Positions 17,533 to 23,645 of a stretch of DNA of 64,000 nucleotides are shown piece after piece. The DNA is from an uncultured Bacteroidales bacterium. GTDB lineage: Bacteria; Bacteroidota; Bacteroidia; Bacteroidales; P3. How positions within the stretch are numbered: the stretch's first letter is position 1; each line of letters opens with the position of its first letter. The stretch is from NCBI GenBank assembly GCA_900318275.1, contig ONJY01000004.1, positions 1 to 64,000 of the forward strand. The letters run 5' to 3'. The position numbers and the translations under genes are program-made. A model generated the notes under the pieces. The model ran no database searches. It was not told where the DNA came from and worked only from the letters and a program-made list of their open reading frames with translations.

Positions 17533-17563
17533 CAAAGATACGACATTTTCTCCATGTGGCAAA
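17533..17563 (-). promoter_or_regulatory. Promoter of the 6S-like RNA
   Basis: Minus-strand TTTG (17560-17563), 19 bases, then TATCTTTG (17533-17540), a full consensus match. It overlaps head to head with the rnhA promoter, so the two divergent promoters share their upstream region. Confidence 0.8.
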
Positions 17564-17578
17564 ATTTTTGTATCTTTG
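17547..17578 (+). promoter_or_regulatory. Promoter of the RNase H gene
   Basis: TTTC at 17547-17550, 20 bases, then TATCTTTG at 17571-17578. The predicted transcript start is only about 7 nt before the ATG at 17592, so the leader is very short. Confidence 0.65.
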
Positions 17579-17591
17579 CACGCGGAAATTT

Positions 17592-18275
17592 ATGGCGAAG
17601 AAACAGAAATACTATGTTGTGTGGCAGGGGAAGAAGCCTGGCATCTATAGCGACTGGGACGCGTGCAAGGAGCAGGTCGTGGGTGTGCAGGGTGCGCAGT
17701 ACAAGGGCTTCGACAGCATGGCCGAGGCCGAGGCGGCGATCAGGCTGCCGTATAGCAGCGTGGTGCAGTCGAGTGGGGCTAATGGGGTTAATGGGTCGAA
17801 TGGGCATCAGAGTGGGTGTCTCGTCATCGACGAGAACGGCATGACTGCCGTGAAGCCCGGCACCGAGAATCCGCCCGTGCTCGACGCGCTGGCCGTCGAT
17901 GCGGCCTGCAGCGGCAACCCCGGGGTAATGGAGTATCAGGGCATATATATCCCTACTCGCACGCGGGTGTTCCACTATCGTGCGGAGAAGGGCACCAACA
18001 ATATCGGTGAGTTTTTGGCCATAGTGCATGGACTTTCATATTTGAAGAAGCATCACCTCAATCAGATTATTTACAGCGATAGCGTTAACGCCATCAGCTG
18101 GGTGCGGCAGAAGGTGTGCAAGAGCAAGCTGGTGGAGGACGCCTCGACCGCCGAGCTGTGGGACTACATCCACCGCGCCGAGAACTGGCTCCGCACCAAC
18201 AGCTACACCACCGAGATACGCAAGTGGGACACCGACAACTGGGGCGAGATACCGGCGGATTTCGGGAGAAAATAA
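17592..18275 (+). CDS. RNase H1 family protein with N-terminal viroplasmin domain
   Basis: Removes RNA from RNA-DNA hybrids. The N-terminal viroplasmin/RHBD domain (residues 1-50, KKQKYYVVWQGKKPGIYSDWDACKEQV, YKGFDSMAEAEAA) binds hybrids. The RNase H domain starts near LDALAVDAACSGNPGVMEYQG and includes GTNNIGEFLAIVHGL and IIYSDSVNAISWV, giving the D-E-D acidic set. The start at 17592 is preferred over earlier in-frame codons because the promoter lies just before it. The linker between domains (about residues 60-75, GANGVNGSNGHQSG) is encoded by a 9-bp-period tract at 17771-17817. Confidence 0.9.
   Translation: MAKKQKYYVVWQGKKPGIYSDWDACKEQVVGVQGAQYKGFDSMAEAEAAIRLPYSSVVQSSGANGVNGSNGHQSGCLVIDENGMTAVKPGTENPPVLDALAVDAACSGNPGVMEYQGIYIPTRTRVFHYRAEKGTNNIGEFLAIVHGLSYLKKHHLNQIIYSDSVNAISWVRQKVCKSKLVEDASTAELWDYIHRAENWLRTNSYTTEIRKWDTDNWGEIPADFGRK
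17771..17817. repeat. 9-bp-period tract in the RNase H interdomain linker
   Basis: Successive 9-base units with a GTGGG/ATGGG core (ATGGGGTTA, ATGGGTCGA, ATGGGCATC) encode a Gly/Asn/Ser linker. A related 9-bp tract lies in the neighbouring prmC gene at 18945. Confidence 0.65.
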
Positions 18276-18333
18276 GTCGAAAAGTCGAAGAGTCGAAAAG
18301 TCTAAAAGTCAAAGGGTCAAAGAGTCGAAAAGA
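18276..18333. repeat. 8-bp-period tract filling the gap between RNase H gene and prmC
   Basis: Seven 8-base units (GTCGAAAA, GTCGAAGA, GTCGAAAA, GTCTAAAA, GTCAAAGG, GTCAAAGA, GTCGAAAA) run from the base after the TAA stop to just before the prmC ATG. There is no inverted arm. The A/G-rich units may also supply the ribosome-binding region of prmC. Confidence 0.8.
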
Positions 18334-19296
18334 ATGAACACCCGTAATCTTCGCTTTAGGTCCAATAGGGTAAGGGATATAATCTCCTTATTTCATGAGG
18401 AGCTGGATGGTATTTATGGTGCTGGCGAGGTGGGGGTGTTTGTGGAGATGCTTTTCGAGGCGTTTCTGGGGTGGGACAAGGTGCGGCTGCTGACCTCGAA
18501 GGATGAGACCATCGACCAGAGCGACCTGCTGCGGTTCCATTGGGCGCTGGAAGACCTCAAACGATACCGCCCGATACAGCATATTATCGGCTATGCCGAC
18601 TTCTGCGGCTGCCGCATCGAGGTAAGCCCCGATGTGCTGATACCGAGGCCCGAGACAGAAGAGATGGTGGAGTGGGTAGTGGCCAGTGGTCAGTGGTCAG
18701 TGGGTAGTGACCAGTGGTCAGTGGTCAGTGGTCAGTGGTCAGAGGTCAGAGGTCAGAGGTCAGAGGTCAGTGGCCAGATTTTGGACCTTTGTACGGGGAG
18801 CGGGTGTATCGCCATTGCGTTGAAAAAGGCCTTTCCTGCGGCCGACGTGACGGCGGTGGATGTCTCGCCCGCGGCGCTGGAGATTGCGCGGCAGAATGCC
18901 AAAAACAACGGCGTGGAGGTGCGCTTCATGGAAAGGGATGTGCTTAATGGGGTTGATGGGTTGAGTGGGTCTTATGGGCTTATTGTGAGCAATCCGCCAT
19001 ACGTCCGCGACAGTGAGCGGGGGCAGATGCAGCGCAACGTGCTGGATTATGACCCGGCGCTGGCCCTCTTCGTGCCAGACGACGACCCGCTGCGGTTCTA
19101 CAAGGCCATCGCCACCATTGCCAAAGATCACCTGGCCGAGAACGGCCAGGTGGTGGTAGAAATCAACGAGGCTTTGGCCGAGGAGACCTGCGCCGTATTC
19201 AAGGCACAAGGCTTCACACCCAAGGTACATGAAGACTTCCGCGGCAAGCCTCGCTGGATATCGGCTGACGGGGCGAGGGCCAGGAGGGGTGAGTAG
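18334..19296 (+). CDS. prmC: Release factor glutamine methyltransferase, with repeat-encoded insert
   Basis: Methylates the GGQ glutamine of peptide release factors. The N-terminal helical domain leads to RYRPIQHIIGYADFCG and VLIPRPETEEMVEWV. The methyltransferase core follows: motif I ILDLCTGSGCIAIALKKAFP, VTAVDVSPAALEIARQNA and the catalytic NPPY in LIVSNPPYVRDSE. Between the PRPETEE and motif I segments about 33 residues with a 7-residue period (SGQWSVV-like) are encoded by a 7-bp repeat. A second tract (9-bp) encodes NGVDGLSGSYG before NPPY. Both keep the frame. The length of 320 aa exceeds the usual ~280 by about the size of the inserts. Confidence 0.93.
   Translation: MNTRNLRFRSNRVRDIISLFHEELDGIYGAGEVGVFVEMLFEAFLGWDKVRLLTSKDETIDQSDLLRFHWALEDLKRYRPIQHIIGYADFCGCRIEVSPDVLIPRPETEEMVEWVVASGQWSVGSDQWSVVSGQWSEVRGQRSEVSGQILDLCTGSGCIAIALKKAFPAADVTAVDVSPAALEIARQNAKNNGVEVRFMERDVLNGVDGLSGSYGLIVSNPPYVRDSERGQMQRNVLDYDPALALFVPDDDPLRFYKAIATIAKDHLAENGQVVVEINEALAEETCAVFKAQGFTPKVHEDFRGKPRWISADGARARRGE
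18676..18777. repeat. 7-bp-period tract inside prmC
   Basis: About fourteen 7-base units with consensus GTCAGTG, drifting to GTCAGAG in the last part. Because 7 is not a multiple of 3, the tract encodes a 7-residue peptide period (SGQWSVV, SGQWSEV, RGQRSEV). Its total length keeps the downstream frame. Confidence 0.9.
18945..18989. repeat. 9-bp-period tract inside prmC
   Basis: Units AATGGGGTT, GATGGGTTG, AGTGGGTCT, TATGGGCTT encode NGVDGLSGSYGL just before the catalytic NPPY. It is the same repeat family as in the RNase H linker 1.2 kb upstream. Confidence 0.65.
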
Positions 19297-19299
19297 GTC

Positions 19300-19354
19300 T
19301 ACTAGCCGTTTACTAGCCGTCTACTAGCCGTCTACTAGCCGTTTAGGGACGTTA
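19300..19354. repeat. 11-bp-period tract, non-palindromic
   Basis: Four near-identical units TACTAGCCGTT/TACTAGCCGTC and a degenerate fifth (TAGGGACGTTA) begin four bases after the prmC stop. I see no clear inverted arm nearby. Confidence 0.8.
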
Positions 19355-19697
19355 GTGGCTGGATATCATTGGGTTAGTGTAAAAGGGAGGTTGTATTTGG
19401 TTGGTTATCAGAAAGATTCTCCTGCTTTGCGAGGCCATGAGCCGAGTAGGGGGAATTGAGGTGCCGTTTGGACACAAAAACACCCTCCAGATGGGGTGGG
19501 AGGGTGAATTTCGGCGACGATGAGATGTGCGGCAAGTGGGGGGGGAAGTGGTCGGAAAGAGGTGTTTTTTGCCTTTTTTGATGCCTTTGAGAGGAGGAAA
19601 TTGATGTGATTTGTCCCTTTCTGAGGGGTAAGGAATCTGGTGATGGGTGTTTTTCTGTACCGTAAATTATTGTCTATTTGCCCCTTAGGTGAAATCT

Positions 19698-19873
19698 CTA
19701 TCAGTCTATCAGTCTATCAGTTGTTTTTTGAGGGGTATTAATTTCTTATTTTTACCCCTTTGTTATTATATATATATCTTATTATTAATTAGTTATAAGT
19801 ATAATAAAGGAGGTTTTCTGAAAGAAGGGGGTATCCTTTTTTTTAATTGATAGACTGATAGATTGATAGATTG
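19698..19873. repeat. 176-bp AT-rich element, copy 1 (arms CTATCAGT/GATAGATT)
   Basis: The left arm is three CTATCAGT units (19698-19721). The right arm (19849-19873) reads GATAGACT, GATAGATT, GATAGATT, the inverse of the left arm. The core has TGTTTTTTGAGGGGTAT, TACCCCT, a run of TA steps and TTATTATTAATT. It is followed at 19886-19902 by TCCCTACAAGGCTTTGG, also found after copy 2. Confidence 0.85.
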
Positions 19874-19937
19874 CAGCACACCGCTTCCCTACAAGGCTTT
19901 GGGTTCCTGTCCTTTAGATGAAAATTAAGTGTGTTGT

Positions 19938-20113
19938 GTATCAGATATCAGTTGTATCAGTTGTTTTTTGAGGGGTATCATTTTCTTGTATTCACCCCTT
20001 TTTTATTTATATATATATCTTATTATTAATTATTTATAAGTATTATAAAGAGGGGGGTGAAATTAAGTGGTGCCATTTTTTAATTGATACAACTGATATC
20101 TGATACAATTGAT
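19938..20113. repeat. 176-bp AT-rich element, copy 2 (arms TATCAG/CTGATA)
   Basis: It starts exactly 240 bp after copy 1 and has the same length and core (TTGTTTTTTGAGGGGTAT, then ACCCCTT, the TA run, TTATTATTAATT). The arms differ from copy 1: left GTATCAGATATCAGTTG plus TATCAGTTG, right CAACTGATATCTGATAC plus AATTGAT. These two arms are inverted copies of each other. Confidence 0.85.
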
Positions 20114-20161
20114 TTACTAATTCCCTACAAGGCTTTGGATTTAAGTATTTTAAGTTGAGCT

Positions 20162-20191
20162 GGCGTTTCAGTTTCAGTTAACTGAAACGCC
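20162..20191. repeat. Palindrome between the repeat field and dtd
   Basis: GGCGTTTCAGTT (20162-20173) and AACTGAAACGCC (20180-20191) are perfect complements with TCAGTT between. There is no T-run directly after it on either strand, so it is not a standard terminator, though it lies at the end of dtd. Confidence 0.7.
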
Positions 20192-20235
20192 TGAACGCTT
20201 TGACGGCGTTAGGTGGTTTTGAGATGGAGAGTCGG

Positions 20236-20697
20236 TCAGAAGCGATCCCTGAGGTGGGAGTCCATGATGATGGTTACGGGGCCGTCGTTGATGAGGGCGA
20301 CTTGCATGTTGGCTCCGAAGGTGCCGGTTTGGATTTCTTTGCCGAAGAGGTCCTGCAGTTTGGCGACGAACTTCTCGTACATGGGGATGGCGAAGTCGGG
20401 GCGTGAGGCGTGGATGTAGCTGGGGCGGTTGCCCTTCTTGGTGGAGGCCATGAGGGTGAATTGGCTCACCACGAGGATGCCGCTGCCAGCAATGTCGGTG
20501 ATAGGCAGATTCATCACCCCTTCGCTGTCGTCGAATATGCGCAGCTTCATCACCTTCTGGCAGAGGTATTCTATGTCCTCGTCGGTGTCCTCGTCGCAGA
20601 TGCCCACGAGAATCATCAGTCCCTGGCCGATGGACGACTTCAATGTGCCTCCGATGCTGACGGACGCCTCTTTTACACGCTGAAGAACTATTCTCAT
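20236..20697 (-). CDS. dtd: D-aminoacyl-tRNA deacylase
   Basis: Hydrolyses D-amino acids wrongly attached to tRNA. The 153 aa are full length. MRIVLQRVKEASVSI opens the protein; the two catalytic motifs are SQFTLMASTKKGNRPSY at about residue 79 and NDGPVTIIMDS near the end (the family's cross-subunit GP-containing motif). It is the last gene of the nrdJ-uvrD-GxxExxY-dtd minus-strand run, separated from the GxxExxY gene by one repeat arm. Confidence 0.96.
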   Translation of the reverse strand: MRIVLQRVKEASVSIGGTLKSSIGQGLMILVGICDEDTDEDIEYLCQKVMKLRIFDDSEGVMNLPITDIAGSGILVVSQFTLMASTKKGNRPSYIHASRPDFAIPMYEKFVAKLQDLFGKEIQTGTFGANMQVALINDGPVTIIMDSHLRDRF

Positions 20698-20704
20698 TTT
20701 TTTT

Positions 20705-20748
20705 ACGTAAATGTCCGTAAATTGGTTCGTGAATTATCGTTAATTTTC
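20705..20748. repeat. Left arm of the 11-bp-period inverted repeat around the GxxExxY gene
   Basis: Four 11-base units: ACGTAAATGTC, CGTAAATTGGT, TCGTGAATTAT, CGTTAATTTTC. The last unit overlaps the GxxExxY stop codon (20747-20749). Confidence 0.85.
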
Positions 20749-21175
20749 AATCCACAAACAACATGTTTTTATCTAATCGGCAGCAAAGATTCTTTTCTTC
20801 AATGTATGCGTAACGTTCTCCCTCCAATTTATCTGCTCCGAAATTAATCAGTAATCCTATGGGCATACGCGTAAGTCTAAGATAGTTGAAAAGCTGTGCC
20901 CGATGTGATGATGCCAATTCTTCGACTGATTTAAGCTCAACACAAATATCTCCTACTACCATGTCGATTCTGTATTTCTTCTCCAACAGATGCCCTTTGT
21001 AGTAGCAGTTCACTTCCTTTTCCAATACATTGTCAATACCACAATCAAGAAGTTCCAGATGGAGGCTTTCTGCATAAACCGCTTCCAACAATCCACTTCC
21101 TAACGTTCGGTGTACATCCATTGCAGCACCGATAATTTCATATACTATGTCTTCGTATTGTTTGTAGTTTACCAT
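20747..21175 (-). CDS. GxxExxY family protein (PD-(D/E)XK nuclease-like)
   Basis: 142 aa. The naming motif is in GLLEAVYAESL at about residues 28-38, followed by the nuclease-like strand set YRIDMVVGDICVELKSVEEL (D...E-x-K pattern, about residues 68-87) and QLFNYLRLTRMPIGLLINFG. The family has a predicted restriction-endonuclease-like fold but no settled function. The gene is clearly AT-richer than its neighbours, and 44-bp arms made of four 11-bp units bracket it (20705-20748 and 21178-21221). That packaging suggests it arrived as a unit. Confidence 0.9.
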   Translation of the reverse strand: MVNYKQYEDIVYEIIGAAMDVHRTLGSGLLEAVYAESLHLELLDCGIDNVLEKEVNCYYKGHLLEKKYRIDMVVGDICVELKSVEELASSHRAQLFNYLRLTRMPIGLLINFGADKLEGERYAYIEEKNLCCRLDKNMLFVD

Positions 21176-21177
21176 CC

Positions 21178-21221
21178 CTCAATTTTCGGTAATTCACGAA
21201 TCAATTTACGATAATTCACGT
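21178..21221. repeat. Right arm of the 11-bp-period inverted repeat around the GxxExxY gene
   Basis: On the minus strand the units read ACGTGAATTAT, CGTAAATTGAT, TCGTGAATTAC, CGAAAATTGAG. The first three match the left arm in 27 of 33 positions. It lies between the GxxExxY start codon and the uvrD stop. Confidence 0.85.
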
Positions 21222-21237
21222 TAAAACAAGCCGAAAA

Positions 21238-23541
21238 TCAGTTGTCAATTATCGTCAGTTTGGCGAACTTGAGCATCAGCTGCTTGTTGCCCACGCCGCC
21301 TTCGAAGAACACCGTGGCCTTGCGTGAGTCGGCGGTGCCTTCGACGGCTATGACCTTGCCGATGCCGAACTTGTCGTGCTGCACCTTCATGCCGGGCATG
21401 ATGGCGCCTATTTGGGCTGGGTTGTTGGGCACAGCGGAGCCGTGTTGCACGAAGGTAGGCTGTACTTTCTTCTTCGCCGGTTGCTGCGGTTTGCCGATGT
21501 TCCACAGGCTGCTGGGCATCGTGGGCTGCTTACGGCGCGGTGTCTCGATGTATCGCTCGTCGATCTCCTCCACGAAGCGGCTCACCTCGCCGCCCATGCG
21601 CTGTCCGTTGTTGAAGCGTGTCTGCGCGTAGGAGAGCGTCACCTGCTTTTCGGCGCGTGTCACCGCCACGTAGAACAGCCTGCGCTCCTCCTCCATCTCC
21701 GCCCTCGACGACGCCAGGAACGACGGGAACAGCTGCTCCTCCATGCCCACAACAAAGACGTAGGGGAACTCCAGGCCCTTGGCTGCATGGATGGTCATCA
21801 GGCTCACCTTGTCGGCATCCTTGTCCTTGTCTTTGTCCTCGCTGGTGTAGAGCAGCACCTGCTGCAGGAACTCGTCTAACCGGCGGAATTCTCTAACCGA
21901 ACCATCCGAATCATTCCGAATCTCCGTTGGCTCGCTTTCTTCGGTTAAAGCCTCTTCATCTTCGCAGAACTCCTGTACACCGTTGAGCAGCTCGTCGATG
22001 TTGTCGATGCGCTCGGCGGTGTCGGGCTCGTCGGCCTCGCGCAACGCCTTGATGATGCCGCTGGCGTAGACAATCTGCTTGGCCAGCGTGAAGGCGTCCA
22101 CCGTCGGCACCTGTGCCTCGAAGCGCTTGATCATGAACACGAAGTCCACGATTTTCTGCATCAGGCCGCTGTTGAGCCCAAGGCCGAAGTCCTGTATGTT
22201 CTCCAGCACCGTCCAGATGCTTATGTCGTTGTCTGCCGCCGCCACGCGTATCTTGTCCATCGTCGTCTGGCCGATGCCGCGTGCGGGGAAGTTGATGATG
22301 CGCACCAGGCTCTCGTCGTCGTGCGGGTTCACCGCCAGGCGCATGTAGCTCAGCGCATCCTTCACCTCCTTGCGGCCGTAGAACGAGATGCCCTGATAGA
22401 TGCGGTAGGGTATGTTGCTGCGGCGCAGCGAGTCCTCCACGGCGCGCGACAGCGAATTCTGGCGGTAGAGGATGGCGAAGTCGCGGTATTCGGCGTCCTG
22501 CCCGATGTGTATGTCCTGTATCGAGTCGGCCACGCGGTTACCCTCGTCGCGCTCGTCGTCGCAGCGCATCAGGCGTATGCGGTTGCCCTCGGCGTTGTCG
22601 CTCCACAGCTCCTTCTGTATCTGGTCGCGGTTGTGGCCGATGATGCTGTTGGCGGCATTCACGATGGTCTTCGTGGAGCGGTAGTTCTGCTCCAGCTTGA
22701 AGAGCTTCATCTGCGGGTAGTCGCGCTTAAAGTTGAAGATATTCTGTATGTTGGCCCCGCGGAAGGCGTAGATGCTCTGTGCGTCGTCGCCCACCACGCA
22801 GATGTTCTGGTGGCGTGCCGCCAGCTTCTTGACGATGAGGTACTGCGCGTAGTTGGTGTCCTGGTACTCGTCCACCATGATGTGGCTGAAGCGCTGCTGG
22901 TATTTCAGCAGCACGTCGGGGAAGTCGCGCAGCAGTATGTTCATGTTGAACAGCAGGTCGTCGAAGTCCATGGCGTTCGAGTTGTGCAGGCGCTGGTCGT
23001 ACATCTGGTATATCTGCCCCACGGCGGGCCGCTTGGCGTCCAGGTCGGTCTGGTATATCTCCGGGTTTTCCATGTAGTCCTTGGGCCCTATCAGGTTGCT
23101 CTTGGCCATGGAGATGCGCCCCAGCACATAGGAAGGCTTGTAGGCTTTGGGGTCGAGGTTCAGCTGCTTCACAATCTGCTTGATGGCGGCCTTCTGGTCG
23201 TCGGTATCGTAGATGGTGAAGCTGTTGGTGTAGCCCAGCTTGTCGCCGTCGGCGCGCAGCACGCGTGCGAACACCGAGTGGAAAGTGCCCATCCATATAT
23301 TGCGGGCCTCCGAGCCCACAAGTTTTATTATACGCTCCTTCATCTCACCGGCGGCCTTGTTGGTGAAGGTCAGCGCCAGTATGCGGTAGGGGTCCACGCC
23401 CTTCTCTATCAGGTGTGCTATGCGGTAGGTCAGCGTGCGTGTCTTGCCGCTGCCGGCGCCGGCGATAATCATCACAGGCCCTTCGGTGCACTCCGCCGCC
23501 TCGCGCTGCGGTTCGTTCAGTTGTGCTAATAGTTCGCTCAC
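21238..23541 (-). CDS. uvrD: UvrD/PcrA-type superfamily 1 DNA helicase
   Basis: 3'-5' helicase for repair and replication restart. The 767 aa contain the SF1 motifs in order: Q-motif LNEPQREAAECTEGP, Walker A IAGAGSGKTRTLTYR, LTFTNKAAGEMKER, DEYQDTNYAQY (Walker B), GDDAQSIYAFRGA, LEQNYRSTKTIV, MTIHAAKGLEFPYVFVVGMEE and RLFYVAVTRAEK. The C-terminal tail ends with a small basic domain (PGMKVQHDKFGIGKVIAVEG) typical of PcrA/UvrD. It lies downstream of nrdJ with a terminator-like hairpin between. Confidence 0.95.
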   Translation of the reverse strand: MSELLAQLNEPQREAAECTEGPVMIIAGAGSGKTRTLTYRIAHLIEKGVDPYRILALTFTNKAAGEMKERIIKLVGSEARNIWMGTFHSVFARVLRADGDKLGYTNSFTIYDTDDQKAAIKQIVKQLNLDPKAYKPSYVLGRISMAKSNLIGPKDYMENPEIYQTDLDAKRPAVGQIYQMYDQRLHNSNAMDFDDLLFNMNILLRDFPDVLLKYQQRFSHIMVDEYQDTNYAQYLIVKKLAARHQNICVVGDDAQSIYAFRGANIQNIFNFKRDYPQMKLFKLEQNYRSTKTIVNAANSIIGHNRDQIQKELWSDNAEGNRIRLMRCDDERDEGNRVADSIQDIHIGQDAEYRDFAILYRQNSLSRAVEDSLRRSNIPYRIYQGISFYGRKEVKDALSYMRLAVNPHDDESLVRIINFPARGIGQTTMDKIRVAAADNDISIWTVLENIQDFGLGLNSGLMQKIVDFVFMIKRFEAQVPTVDAFTLAKQIVYASGIIKALREADEPDTAERIDNIDELLNGVQEFCEDEEALTEESEPTEIRNDSDGSVREFRRLDEFLQQVLLYTSEDKDKDKDADKVSLMTIHAAKGLEFPYVFVVGMEEQLFPSFLASSRAEMEEERRLFYVAVTRAEKQVTLSYAQTRFNNGQRMGGEVSRFVEEIDERYIETPRRKQPTMPSSLWNIGKPQQPAKKKVQPTFVQHGSAVPNNPAQIGAIMPGMKVQHDKFGIGKVIAVEGTADSRKATVFFEGGVGNKQLMLKFAKLTIIDN

Positions 23542-23561
23542 TGTTGTCTCTTTTTTTAGTC

Positions 23562-23591
23562 AAAAGGGGAGTCCCTTGGGGCTCCCCTTCC
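23562..23591 (-). terminator. Terminator-like hairpin between nrdJ and uvrD
   Basis: Minus-strand AAGGGGAG and CTCCCCTT (23564-23571, 23582-23589) form a perfect 8-bp stem over ten bases and run into TTTTG. The T-run is short, so partial termination is possible. Confidence 0.6.
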
Positions 23592-23645
23592 GGGTGATAT
23601 GTGCTTGCTAAGAAAAAGATTTGCCTATCGAGTGTCTTGGTTGGT

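Larger units (their letters stand above)
19297..20235. other. Repeat-rich noncoding field between convergent prmC and dtd
   Basis: About 940 bp with no supportable gene. It holds an 11-bp tract (19300-19354), an unexplained G-rich stretch (19400-19690), two 176-bp AT-rich elements (19698-19873 and 19938-20113) and a palindrome at 20162-20191. AT content of 19,660-20,130 is far above that of the neighbouring genes. Confidence 0.75.

Noticed and set aside
19300..20113. Possible CRISPR array
   Set aside because: Units are 8-11 bp with no spacers between them, and there are no cas genes.
20162..20191. Reading the GGCGTTTCAGTT palindrome as a terminator of dtd
   Set aside because: No T-run follows on the minus strand; kept only as a palindrome.
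23345..23645. Extension of the nrdJ frame into uvrD
   Set aside because: After residue ~830 the translation is out-of-frame nonsense over the uvrD start; the real NrdJ tail is in another frame ending at 23646.
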